NCBI GenBank assembly: GCA_977006965.1
Contig: OZ345374.1
Location: 1,550,001-1,614,000, forward strand
Reading direction: 5' to 3'
DNA: 64,000 bases
Origin: Phymatolithon calcareum
Lineage: Eukaryota > Rhodophyta > Florideophyceae > Hapalidiales
In this document: in pieces, positions 20,878-30,370 of the stretch
Layout of the letters: every line of letters starts with the position of its first letter
Position numbering within the stretch: the first letter of the stretch is position 1
Program-made: the position numbers and the translations under genes
The notes under the pieces: model-generated
Seen by the model: only the letters and a program-made list of their open reading frames with translations
Databases searched by the model: none
Told to the model about the DNA's origin: nothing

Positions 20878-23800
20878 CTATTCCATGCCGTCATAAAAGA
20901 CGATTGTGAGGAATAGTACTTTGTCAAGTGCCTTTTCAGTCTCACTAGTCTCCTCTTCTGTTAGTCGATATCTTTGAAGGTACACTTCGAGCTTGTTCAT
21001 GAGAGTTGGTACGATTTCACCGAATTTGTCTTCCAGAAGTGTGGTACTCAATGGGGGAAAACGTCCGAATGCCCATTTAATCGCCAATTGGCGGTGACGT
21101 GCTTTCGGTAGTCTGATGATGGCGGGAGTAGACCCGGGAATATCATAAGGAATATTCCTCTTTCTGCTCGCCTCCAAGCCTTCTCCTTCGTCTTTAAAGA
21201 GCAGGTCCCTCAACGATTTTGCTGAAACTCGCTGCTTGAGATAGGTTAGTGCCGTCTCGAATAGGTCGTGATGTAACATTGATGATATGTCACGACACAC
21301 CCATTGCAATTCCTCAACGTCTCTTTCCTCTCTTGGGACTGCGAGCAAGCCCATTTTCCTTGTTCTGGCTCGTTCAAGCATTCGTAACGCTAGAACTAAT
21401 CTTCTGTCTTCCGCATTATGTATGCGACAGAGAAGACGAAGTCTCGCGGTTCGATTTTTTGCGATTGGACCAAATACTTGTCCAAAAAAAGTCTTCTCCA
21501 CGTCTGCAATAGCTGTTTGAACTCTTGTCGTCCATGGCGTCAGGTGCATGGCATATTCCCATCTTGGCTGTATCAAGGCCTTGTACATCTTGATTGCTTT
21601 TAAGGGGCTGAGTCCCCGGGCTGTTACACCAAGGGATCTCAGCTGATACACTGCTATCTTCGCCTGTCGGATGCGTTCAAGCATTTTCTTGTCGGTAACT
21701 CCCTCACTGCTGAGTGAAATGCCAAGGTATGGGACTTCTTTGACTTTTGTCAGCGTTTTCCCGGAAAGCTTGAATGTGGGTGATCTTGTGCCTTCGGAGA
21801 GAAGAACTTCGCTCTTCCCGGCTTTCGTGTTCCACCTCATTTGTCTATCTCTTGCCCATTGCGAAGAAATATTTAACAGTCTCTGTATTCCGACTGGTGA
21901 TTTTGCCGTTAGGAGCACGTCGTCCGCGAAAAGAACTGCTGCCACGTCGGCAACATCCCTTGGAACTTGGCTTATTCTTTCTGCGAATTCGTCCATGAAT
22001 AGATTATACAAACTTGGGCTCAGCGGGGATCCCTGAGGTACTCCCCTGTCGATTAGAAACCACTTTTGCTGGGAATCGCCAATCGTTGATACCCAGGACG
22101 GTGTCAAGAAAGCCTCGATCATCTCGCATAGGTCTTGTGGTAGAACAACTCTCATTCGCTCTTGCAAGTACTTTCGTGGGACTGTGTCGTACGCTGCCGT
22201 CAAGTCCAATACTGCAATGCATCCCTGCCCTCGGTTCTGTAGTTCCAGAGCCCTTAAGATTGCTAGCTCCGTGCTCTTGCCTTTTTGGAATCCCAGTTGG
22301 ATTCTGTGGTTCTTGTATCTTCGGCGGAGCATAATATCCAGTGCTGACTCAATAATCTTTCGGACTTGACTCAGTAAAGATATTGGTCGGAAATTTTTTG
22401 GATCGTCATGGGCTCCTTTCTTGTGCAGCGGGACTAAGAGAGCTTTTAGCCACGCTGTCGGGAGAACTCCACATCTTCCGCAGGCGGTCCACAGCTCAAA
22501 GACGAGGTCTGCACTTCTATCCAGGTCAGCTTTCATCATTTCGGTCTTCACCTCATCCAGCCCTGGGGCCTTCTTGGTCGGAGCTTTGAGGAGTGCGTTT
22601 CTGATTAGGACGCGCATATGCGAAGGGCAACGGAAATAGGAGGATCTTTGTCGCCATCCTCCTTCATCTCGGCATGTCTGGGACACGTGAGCAGTGAACA
22701 GTGTTTTGTGCAATGGACGGCCAGTCATCTTGTTCCTTGACGTTCTTCTTGTCCTCATCTTCTGCATTCTAGCGATTTGCTCAATCGCCTTGGACCCATC
22801 CTTTTCTTCTACATCATCTAGGTATTCTTGATACTGCTGCCGCTTTCTTTTGTTCACCAACTTCCGTATCTCTTTACGGCATTCCTCATATCGCTGCCAA
22901 GCCTCCTCTGAATCCTGTTCACGAGCTTTCTTGTGTAGTTTCTTGCGACGTTTAGACATCCGTTCAAGAGTTGTGTTCCAAAACGGTTTGTAGCGCAGCG
23001 GGGTTGTTTTCTTCTGTCTCCATGGTTCACATAGCGTTTCGACACTTCTGTCGTATAGTCGGTCTAGTTGTTCACGGGAACTGCACCGTTTCAAATCCTC
23101 GACGATTCCTGGAATGGTCTTTCCGTATATTTCCCGAACATGCTCTTGCATTCTGTCATCCCTCCATAGCTTCACAGATATTCGAGGCTTTTGGACCCTT
23201 CTATGCTCTTGTCGAGTCGGGAAACTGGTTGTTACTGGTCGGTGTTGCGTATTACCAGTCCATACATCTGTTGGTGAACTGACCGCTGTCGGTGTAATGC
23301 CTTTGCTTACGAAAAAGTCGATGTTGCTCTTATAGCGCTTTGTGCGGAAACTGAAACCTGTCCAGGTTTTAACATCCCAGTTCTTAGCTGCTGCCCAACG
23401 AACAATTTGGTTGCCCCTCCTATTTGAGCGTAGGTCCCATCTGAGGTGGCGAGCGTTCCAATCACCGCACACAATTGCCTTGCCTCGTGCATATGTATTC
23501 ACCATGGTGAGGCATTTGTCAGTTTCAGATCTGGTTGCTGCCGGCGATATATAGACAGCTCCAACTTTCGTATCTCCCACTTGCGCGATAATCAATTGGA
23601 AATTTGTTTCCGCGTGCTTGAAGATCAGTCGGCTTCCACAAAGGTTGCGGAAGAAAAGAGAGACACCTCCAGAGTTTCGACCAGTCTGAGGAGGCGGGCG
23701 CACTGCGTTGAAGGAGAAGAAATCAGCCCGAATTTTCCCTTCTGGTCTCAAATGTGTTTCTGTTATTGCCACCATGTCGATTCCATGGTTTCTCATCATT

Positions 23801-23928
23801 TTCTCTAGGTACGTTGGGGTTTCCGGGGAGCCGCCAACATTTAAGGTTGCCAGACGCCACCTCTTCTTAAATAGCATTCTTCGTGGTTGTCTCTTGGGGA
23901 CCCGCAAGAGCGTCTGATGTCGTATCAT
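20878..23928 (-). CDS. LINE-B ORF2: AP-type endonuclease and reverse transcriptase
   Basis: The protein nicks target DNA and reverse-transcribes LINE RNA at the nick. The apurinic-type endonuclease fills the first 230 residues: LATLNVGG, AITETHL, VYISPAAT, GDWNARHLRWD, KSNIDFFV and TQHRPV. RT follows: FRPISLLSQVRKI, QLGFQKGKSTELAIL, LDLTAAYDTVP, RGVPQGSPLSPSLYNLFM and the catalytic LFADDVLLTA. A basic C-terminal region has no RNase H motif. The full open frame is 1016 aa from ATG 23928, but the likelier start is ATG 23877 (MLFKKRWRLAT, 999 aa), which lies 8 bases before the ORF1 stop and fits termination-reinitiation. No disabling mutation was seen. Clade not assigned; general layout is Jockey/CR1-like. 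Confidence 0.93.
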   Translation of the reverse strand: MIRHQTLLRVPKRQPRRMLFKKRWRLATLNVGGSPETPTYLEKMMRNHGIDMVAITETHLRPEGKIRADFFSFNAVRPPPQTGRNSGGVSLFFRNLCGSRLIFKHAETNFQLIIAQVGDTKVGAVYISPAATRSETDKCLTMVNTYARGKAIVCGDWNARHLRWDLRSNRRGNQIVRWAAAKNWDVKTWTGFSFRTKRYKSNIDFFVSKGITPTAVSSPTDVWTGNTQHRPVTTSFPTRQEHRRVQKPRISVKLWRDDRMQEHVREIYGKTIPGIVEDLKRCSSREQLDRLYDRSVETLCEPWRQKKTTPLRYKPFWNTTLERMSKRRKKLHKKAREQDSEEAWQRYEECRKEIRKLVNKRKRQQYQEYLDDVEEKDGSKAIEQIARMQKMRTRRTSRNKMTGRPLHKTLFTAHVSQTCRDEGGWRQRSSYFRCPSHMRVLIRNALLKAPTKKAPGLDEVKTEMMKADLDRSADLVFELWTACGRCGVLPTAWLKALLVPLHKKGAHDDPKNFRPISLLSQVRKIIESALDIMLRRRYKNHRIQLGFQKGKSTELAILRALELQNRGQGCIAVLDLTAAYDTVPRKYLQERMRVVLPQDLCEMIEAFLTPSWVSTIGDSQQKWFLIDRGVPQGSPLSPSLYNLFMDEFAERISQVPRDVADVAAVLFADDVLLTAKSPVGIQRLLNISSQWARDRQMRWNTKAGKSEVLLSEGTRSPTFKLSGKTLTKVKEVPYLGISLSSEGVTDKKMLERIRQAKIAVYQLRSLGVTARGLSPLKAIKMYKALIQPRWEYAMHLTPWTTRVQTAIADVEKTFFGQVFGPIAKNRTARLRLLCRIHNAEDRRLVLALRMLERARTRKMGLLAVPREERDVEELQWVCRDISSMLHHDLFETALTYLKQRVSAKSLRDLLFKDEGEGLEASRKRNIPYDIPGSTPAIIRLPKARHRQLAIKWAFGRFPPLSTTLLEDKFGEIVPTLMNKLEVYLQRYRLTEEETSETEKALDKVLFLTIVFYDGME

Positions 23929-25516
23929 TTGGAACTTCGGAATTGTGGTTCGACTCTTCTACTGCCCCTTGCGCAGCTATTTCGGCCGCTTCTGGGATGG
24001 CGATTTCAGCTGCTCCTGGATTAAATTCTGTTTGTAAGCCAGGTGGGACATCATCCGTCTCTCTGTCAGTAGTATCTGTGTTCCCTGTCGCATTGCACTG
24101 TTCCGGACGAAAATCTGGTGACACCAGGTTTCGCCTCTCTGCGGTCACTGCGCTCTCCACACAAAGGTCGAAGAATCTTCTGTTGGCAGCTTTCGCCATT
24201 CCTTGGTACCAATCTCGCGCAACAATATTGTCTGCCTTTGCCGCACAGTACCTCGCTCTTCCCCGTACCTTCCCCATGTTTCTTTTCTGGGCTTCGTGAG
24301 CGTTTACTGTGTTGCGTGTGCTCAGCGCGTTCTCAAATGCGCTGAACCGTGGCATGTGAATCATGTTCCCTGAGCGACAGAGACTGATGATGTGCGTTGA
24401 ATCCTCTTTCTCAACCAGGAGCTCCATTACTGAGTTTCCAATGAAGGAGACGTGCAAGAGGCGCCTATTTGCTAGCAGGTCCCGCACAGCTTCTTCAATG
24501 TACGCCCGGTCTGTTTTCGGGAGGTTCTTAAAGTACAGAGGTTCCACCAACGGGCTCTTGTGGGTTCTCATCATTGGCCCCATTCGTTCAGTGAATGCAA
24601 CCAATTTCGGTCTATCTTCATCGGAGACCTTAGGATTACTCTCTGCTCCTCGTGCAGCCTTCAGGTACGTCGGCCTTGCAATAGCCTGCTCTGTGGCGTC
24701 CGTTAAACTGGGAAATTCTTCTTCAGATGGGTTGTCCCGTGTCGGTCCCGCATTCGCATCGGCTGTCATCTCTGGCTGACTGCGTTCCTTCAAACTCCTG
24801 TTTTCTTCTTTGAGGGTAGCCACTTCTGCTTCGAGTATGGTCACCCGATTTACGGTGTCCATGTGTTTCCTTTCAAGCTCTTCCAACCTCTTTGAAAGAG
24901 AGTCGTAATCTCTAGAATTTATCTGCGGCCTCAATGGCTCCATTACGGTAGCCTCTAGCTGGGATCCTGCCGCCTCCCTAGGGGTCACAGGGACTCTTCT
25001 CGTGCTGGCGCTATTTGCTCCGCCTTGAATGGCCGCGGCCATCTTGTCAACAAACGACGAAACGTCTTTTCCGTTCTTCCTCGAAGGGCATTTGCCGCAT
25101 TTAAGCATCAGAGGAACCGTGCCGTACCCTCCCGTCATGCTCAATGTTCCCCTCTGTTCACACCCAAAGCAAGGGACCATGGTCCTAATCGAGGGAAACA
25201 TTTGCCGAGTTGGATTGTCTTTCACGGTGGCTGGCTGATTTCCATCTCGTGGAGCGTCCCCGATATCTTCAGCTTCTCCTGCCTTAGCTCCTGCTCCTTT
25301 CTTTTTGCCGGTAGCAAGAGCTCGTGTCTGCGGACCGGCGGTCCGCTCTTGAGAATTCTCATATCTCAAATTTTGGTTATTATTTTGAGTATTTTCAATC
25401 TCCGCCGTCGAGTTTCGACTCGCCCGGCGTCTCGATCTGCGATTCTCCTGTGTCACCCATGGAAGATCTCGACCTCCATGGTCATCCGTGGCCGCCATAC
25501 CACTTTCTGACGCCAT
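23867..25516 (-). CDS. LINE-B ORF1: zinc-ribbon and coiled-coil protein
   Basis: Probable RNA-binding partner of ORF2. 549 aa from ATG 25516. The N-terminal 100 residues are polar and basic. A C-x2-C-x20-C-x2-C cluster at residues 116-143 (CFGCEQRG to CGKCPSR) looks like a zinc ribbon and not the CCHC knuckle common in such proteins. A heptad-rich stretch at about 203-245 (LEELERKHMDTVNRVTILEA) predicts a coiled coil, as in L1 ORF1 trimers. Residues 290-470 hold a region partly shared with LINE-A ORF1, with a YCAAKAD...RDWYQ pattern. The C-terminus is acidic and Ala-rich. No retroviral gag homology is visible. Confidence 0.85.
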   Translation of the reverse strand: MASESGMAATDDHGGRDLPWVTQENRRSRRRASRNSTAEIENTQNNNQNLRYENSQERTAGPQTRALATGKKKGAGAKAGEAEDIGDAPRDGNQPATVKDNPTRQMFPSIRTMVPCFGCEQRGTLSMTGGYGTVPLMLKCGKCPSRKNGKDVSSFVDKMAAAIQGGANSASTRRVPVTPREAAGSQLEATVMEPLRPQINSRDYDSLSKRLEELERKHMDTVNRVTILEAEVATLKEENRSLKERSQPEMTADANAGPTRDNPSEEEFPSLTDATEQAIARPTYLKAARGAESNPKVSDEDRPKLVAFTERMGPMMRTHKSPLVEPLYFKNLPKTDRAYIEEAVRDLLANRRLLHVSFIGNSVMELLVEKEDSTHIISLCRSGNMIHMPRFSAFENALSTRNTVNAHEAQKRNMGKVRGRARYCAAKADNIVARDWYQGMAKAANRRFFDLCVESAVTAERRNLVSPDFRPEQCNATGNTDTTDRETDDVPPGLQTEFNPGAAEIAIPEAAEIAAQGAVEESNHNSEVPNDTTSDALAGPQETTTKNAI

Positions 25517-25644
25517 GGCGTTTTGCGCTTGTGAGGGTAGAACCCTCCTGGGGTTTTCCCCTTGACGATCACTCGAATCCGCTGCGTTAGTGGCGCGACT
25601 GTTGGCTAGACCCGATCGGTCCGCGAAAAAAACTTCAGTCTCTC

Positions 25645-25659
25645 TTCAACTCATCTGTT
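25645..25659. repeat. 15-bp target-site duplication, right copy
   Basis: Exact match to 20627-20641 (TTCAACTCATCTGTT). Confidence 0.9.
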
Positions 25660-26112
25660 GCTGCGTCTCGATCGCTGTTGTCCAGTGCTGTTGTCATCTT
25701 ACTCTCACACAATGGTCGCAGTGCCGCGGATGTGCAGTCGTGCATGCAATCTGATTGTACAACGTTTCCAATGCCAACATCGTGAAACGGCGACCATGTG
25801 CCGTATGTGCACGTACTATTGTGCCTGAATCCGGCCGAAGTGTCGACAGTGGTCAAGCTGCACAGGTGCTGGACGTGAGGGTGATTTTGTTGGACGCGCC
25901 TCCTTCGACTTGGAAGGTGTCCGTGTCGGCAACTTGGATAGCGATGGAGTGGACGACTTGGTTGGAGTTGGAGAAACAGACAGAGGCGGAGTAGACGACG
26001 TCGACGGGGTAGGAGAGACGGATGGTGCCGGCTTCGAATTCCCGTCTCGTTAGTGTTACTGTCCTTTCTCGTTCCTCGTCGCCGCAAGATTTACCGGACA
26101 GTAGTCCCTACA
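25660..26112 (-). pseudogene. cysteine-rich gene, 5' piece (upstream of LINE-B)
   Basis: On the minus strand a beta-rich stretch (TIRLSYPVDVVYSASVCFSN, then VVHSIAIQVADTDTFQVEGG and NKITLTSSTC) runs into a stop at about 25856. A second frame continues with TTVDTSAGFRHNSTCTYGTW, SDCMHDC and LCESKMTTALD up to the LINE-B border. A GTAAGTGAG donor-like site (26130) and a CACTAAC branch-like site upstream of 26045 could mark an intron before this piece. One frameshift near 25856 is required. No family recognised. Confidence 0.42.
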
Positions 26113-26389
26113 TTCTCCCTCACTTACTGTGGGCCGTGTTGGGTTGATAAGCTGTCTGGCCTCCCCATCTGTGTGTGCGCTTACCTACCCACGGTAGGTC
26201 ATCTTCAATCTAGTGCGTTGTCTCTGTTTAGTACTTAGGCTCTTCGACCGACATCAGATGGTGAGAGAATCGATTAACAACCAAATAAACCTCTCCATTC
26301 AACCTCACACATCCGAGCTGTCATGGTTGGAACACGCATATCCAGCCATTCCCATGGCGGCCTCTGGCATGACCGGTTCTATACAAACT
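26113..26389. other. flank between cysteine-rich gene and LINE-A copy 4
   Basis: No gene or repeat was recognised. An upstream exon or the promoter of the broken cysteine-rich gene could lie here. Confidence 0.3.
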
Positions 26390-26429
26390 AACAGAATCCG
26401 TGTCGGAGCAGCCAGCGCAGCTATTTGCG

Positions 26430-28024
26430 GATGACGTTCTCCTTCAAATCAAGATCGCACAAGGGATGCGAAAACTCTTGAACACAGCCTCGAAAGGGGT
26501 AGACGAGAAATGTATGAATTGAACACAAAACCAGGAAGGAGTGAGATTCTCACGTACAAAGGACTTTCAAAGCACAGATTTTGCTTGCCGGAACGAATCT
26601 GCACCAAGCATGGAGACTTTCCTACCTCGGGGTAAGTATGAATCACAAGGGAGTCACCGACGACGTGGCAATCTCAAGAGTTCGGAATGCAGTTGGAATT
26701 ATCCGCAAACTACGGCAAATTGACGTAAATGCTAGCGGATTCCATCCAGCTATGAGTATCAGGATTTTCAAGTCGTTGATTCTCCCCAAATGGGAGTATG
26801 CCATCCACCTGACCCCGATGACCGAGCGATTACAAGCTACGATCGAAGCAGCAGAAGGTGTTTTCTACAAGTACGTATTTGGAAAATATGCCGAACATCG
26901 AAGAGAGAGGATGCGCGTGCTGTGCCGACTCGCCAGCCCAGGAATGAGAACACACCAGGCTGAAAGGTTGGCTTTGAGCCTAGTCAGACGGAAGAAGTAC
27001 CCGGAAAAGGCAGAAGAATACGGAGGAAGAGAAGAGAATTTGGCAGACGTATCAAACGATATCGGGTATCTCACAGAGGAGGAAGGCCTTAAAGGAGCGT
27101 TAAAACAAGCGGAAGACAGCAAGGTGTTGTTGCACTCTCACGGTCGGCAAGGTAGTCAGCCCTCGCTCTCACCAAATGTGGCCTGCTTAAGATACGATCC
27201 TTTTACTCGCTGCGATGAGCGGTGCCTTATATGCTATCGAATTCTCCAACCTACTGGCTGGGGGTTGCATTTCACACCCCATGAATACCGACACTCTCTT
27301 CTCACTGTCAGGTCTAACGGCTACCTCGATACGCACGTGCGGGTCAGTGACCCAACTTGGCGATCTCTTGGGCTATCCCTCCCGTGATGTTAGGTCTATC
27401 ACTGTCTGGTCTAACGGCTACCGCGATACACACGTGCGAGTCAGTGACCCAACTTGGCGATCTCTTTGTGCCTCCCAGCGTGTTATTATTTCGACTGTCA
27501 GGTCTGTCCGTTATTACGAGCTGACACTTGCGGGTGGCCACTCGACATTGTCACTCAATAGGATCTCCCGTAAGTCTTGTGCTATCAGTGTCTTTCTTAG
27601 CCTTCTTGTTTCGCCATTGACCGAGCTCACATTGCAAGCCACAGTCTTGTTCGACAACAAGAGACATACACTGCAGTTTCAGATTGCCAGTGAGGTGGCA
27701 CAGTGTCCAAGAAGCGCGTGTAGAGGAAATTGTTCGAGGCTTGAAGGAGGAAGAAAAGGGTGGATTATAAAAATCCCCATAGTCAACCCGAACAAGCTAC
27801 CAGGAGTGCTACATATAAGAGACAGAAAGACGCGACTGCGGTGCCTAAGATTGATTGTCAACAGAGGCCCACTGGGGAGAAAATCAACCTTGGCGACATA
27901 CTTTGGGACCGGTGCCTTGATTGAGCTCGTAGCGCTCCGAGCAGTGCGACCCACGGAAATGGACCAAGGGATTGAATATAAATGCAAAAGACTTACTCCT
28001 GCCCTCACGGGAAGAGAAATTTGA
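26430..28024 (+). pseudogene. LINE-A ORF2 C-terminal remnant in pieces
   Basis: 26581-27118 carries the post-RT region (AWRLSYLGVSMNHKGVTDD, FGKYAEHRRERMRVLCRLAS). After the family C insert, 27740-28024 carries LPGVLHIRD, the equivalent of RLRCLRLIFNRAP, and CKRLTPALTGREI, then a premature TGA. About 15 codons around the insertion point are missing relative to copy 3. It is inactive. Confidence 0.82.
27119..27740. repeat. family C repeat, copy 1, with 97-bp tandem units
   Basis: It matches 31535-31925. It starts near TGTTGCACTCTCA and contains GGTCGGCAA, the GCTGCGATGAGCGGTGCC block and CCTACTGGCTGGGGGTT. Then come 97-bp units beginning GGTCTAACGGCTACC at 27311 and 27408, with a diverged third at 27501. 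No ORF or clear LTR termini. It lies inside LINE-A copy 4, so it inserted later or replaced part of it. Confidence 0.65.
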
Positions 28025-28120
28025 ATAAATGAGAATTTAGGAGAATCGAATTTGGAAGAGTGAGAAGCGGCCCTGTTACTCAAATTGAGGTTTTGAGATC
28101 TTTTAAAATAAAACATCACA

Positions 28121-29134
28121 TATTCCCCACAGTGATATGCCGTATGAGCAGCTAGATATGTATCTCCGTTTACTCGGAAGAGATGCGAATGATACAAAGG
28201 GAGCAAGACGTAGACGGCATTGTTTATTGTCTGCATGATGTTGATGGGAAATGTAAAAGTCGGTGGTGAAGATAGAGACAAGGATGGCAGAATAAGAATG
28301 CTACGCTCAATACATGGCTAGAAATGTCAACCAAGTATCGAGTCTGGCATTGGGTGCACCAGATAGGGTGGTATATTTTTGGAGTATCGTATTGAAGCGA
28401 CGCAAAAGCTGGATACATGGGTTATAGAAATCTGATCAGCCTGCATCTTGGCACGGCATATGCCACACTACACTTGTACACGTCTTTCTAACTACTGCTG
28501 GCTCTGATTGCTGACGGGTGGGAAATGACGAGCAGTTGCGAGGCAAGTTTCTTTCGCAGAAGGTCGCCAAAACCGACTGTGCGTGTACAGTGAAGGCGCA
28601 CGAGAGCGCTCTACCGCGCATTCTTGCACATTCACGCGCGTACGTGGCGATTGGCTACCCGTGACGAATATTCAATGGAACTGTCAGCCGACATGTTCGA
28701 GTCTGGAAGGCGGTAGCACCCGGACGTGCAAACAGCGCGAGCTGGTCGTCTCTGCTGGTCTGTAGCGCACTCCAGGTATCCCGTGAAACGAGCACGGGGG
28801 ATGTGCAAAGTGAGAGAGAGCATCCGTGAGCTGAGGGCGCTGAAGTTCGCGTGATTGTCGTTTGCGTTGCGTTGTTCGCGCTTGTGCTGAGTTGATATAA
28901 TTTGTTTTCGCGGCTTGTTAACCCTGTTTTTTACTTGCTCATCCAGTGTCTGACCCTTGTTTGGGACAGACTTTTGGCCGGACGGAGCTGATTACGCTGC
29001 GCGGGGAAGATATCCACAACAGTGCTCTACTCCCACTATGTATATTGCCGTGTGATTTCTGACATTAAGTTTCGTGGAATGGGCTCTAGATTTGGAATTC
29101 TCTAATATATTACAAGTAGACCATTTGAACTTAC
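28121..29134. other. intergenic, downstream of the O-fucosyltransferase-like gene
   Basis: No coding support on either strand. The part nearest 29134 is the probable 3' UTR of the minus-strand gene. Confidence 0.45.
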
Positions 29135-30370
29135 TTAGAAAAACCGCAGAGTCTCCGACGGGTCTTCTATCAGACGCATATAATTTATAGTGGATGTGTA
29201 AGAAGAAAAACGGTTCCCAACAAACTCTTGTGCCTTGCTCGCTACAATCTGCGAAGCGTATGCGATAATATCGGTTCGTGCAACAGTCCATGCTAGCCTG
29301 AGCGGCAATGATGCGTTATCCATTAATAGCAAGGTTGTGTTAGTGGCTGCGAAGATCTCTCGACACTCACTGGCATGCGTTGTGCTGACGAAAAGAGGCA
29401 AGTCTGGGTTGCTGAAAGCAGCCTTTTTCTTCAGAATCCACTCTCTAGACTGCCACAATGAGTTTTCACCAAACTCCTTGCATATTTTTGGCACCTGCTG
29501 GCACTTGTTATCAAAATCTCCACGTCGAATGTGCATTGCATTGAAAGCTTTTGGCATGGTCTGTAGAACCTTTTCTGCTATCTCAGCGACGGTTTTGCTG
29601 GGCTTGAACGCTTTGCGAATGGTTTTAAATTTCTCGGAATTCCGAACGCTATAGCCCTGTCCATCATTTGAGTAATCGGAGTAAAGTCCAAATTCATCCC
29701 CGTGTTTGAACATGGAGCCCTCGCACAAACTGTCATCGACACAAGTTTCCTTCGTGTCTGGGTCAATCTTTGCAGTGTATGCCAGCTCGAGCTGAAAACG
29801 CTTGCGATATTTTTGCTTCAGAAGTCGAGGAATACGTGATACGTTTGCTTGAAAGTGCGTCGAAGTGGAGAACAATATTCGCTTGCATGGCACACCAACA
29901 AGGTCGAATTGTGCAGTCGTGATAAATCTTCCCACGGCGGATAAAGCCTTGACGTCGAAGTAATCCTCAAAAGGAAATGGACCAAACCCTTTTGTGCTAG
30001 TGTCGTTGCGAACATTCTCATAGATGAGTGGAAGTACAGCAGTCCGATTGTGTAACTGAGCGCATCTAATGGCCTCGTAGATGGTAATAAGCTGGTTGTT
30101 GAATCCACCAGTCCGTGGAGTCATCCACAAGAACCTTTCAGACAACGATTCGTGTTCAATTGATGTCGTCCCTGACTTGATTTCTGTTGCTGCCCCGGTT
30201 GGGTGTATAGACTCGTCATGTGATGAAACTCTCTCTCGGAACGGATATGAAACGGAAAAGAGCAAGGCGAATAGAAAAAAGCTGAGAATGAACAGCTCCC
30301 TTCTTGTAAATATGCCCAATGCACGGGAATACCTTCGCGGACCTGCTGTGCGACGCATGGTTTGTGACAT
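29135..30370 (-). CDS. O-fucosyltransferase-like protein, type II membrane
   Basis: Predicted GDP-fucose-dependent O-fucosyltransferase-like glycosyltransferase of the Golgi or ER. 411 aa from ATG 30370. A short basic cytoplasmic tail is followed by a signal anchor at about residues 28-47 (LFILSFFLFALLFSVSYPF). The catalytic domain has the N-terminal motif TPRTGGFNNQL, the HIRRGDF box with the Arg that contacts GDP-fucose in family members, and the C-terminal GNRFSSYTSTI motif after a helix typical of the family (ARTDIIAYASQIVASKA). Paired Cys (VPKICKEF, CETCVDD-like region) fit a lumenal fold. It is intronless. The acceptor may be protein or glycan and cannot be told. Confidence 0.78.
   Translation of the reverse strand: MSQTMRRTAGPRRYSRALGIFTRRELFILSFFLFALLFSVSYPFRERVSSHDESIHPTGAATEIKSGTTSIEHESLSERFLWMTPRTGGFNNQLITIYEAIRCAQLHNRTAVLPLIYENVRNDTSTKGFGPFPFEDYFDVKALSAVGRFITTAQFDLVGVPCKRILFSTSTHFQANVSRIPRLLKQKYRKRFQLELAYTAKIDPDTKETCVDDSLCEGSMFKHGDEFGLYSDYSNDGQGYSVRNSEKFKTIRKAFKPSKTVAEIAEKVLQTMPKAFNAMHIRRGDFDNKCQQVPKICKEFGENSLWQSREWILKKKAAFSNPDLPLFVSTTHASECREIFAATNTTLLLMDNASLPLRLAWTVARTDIIAYASQIVASKAQEFVGNRFSSYTSTINYMRLIEDPSETLRFF

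Larger units (their letters stand above)
20642..25644 (-). mobile_element. full-length LINE-B retrotransposon, two ORFs
   Basis: Complete non-LTR element of 5.0 kb between exact 15-bp duplications. On the minus strand it has a short 5' leader (about 128 bp), ORF1 (549 aa), ORF2 (about 1000 aa), a 3' UTR with a GGGCGTTTAATAAATTC motif, and a short A-rich tail. Both frames are open and overlap by a few bases. This is the best candidate in the window for a recently active element. It lies inside the cysteine-rich gene. Confidence 0.93.
26390..28120 (+). mobile_element. LINE-A copy 4, 5'-truncated, interrupted by repeat C
   Basis: Homology starts at the RT active-site region (LFADDVLLQ equivalent near 26430) and ends at the family 3' end (TTTTAAAATAAAACATCACA then TATTCCCC). 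The element is split by family C at about 27119-27740. No clean target duplication was found. Confidence 0.85.
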
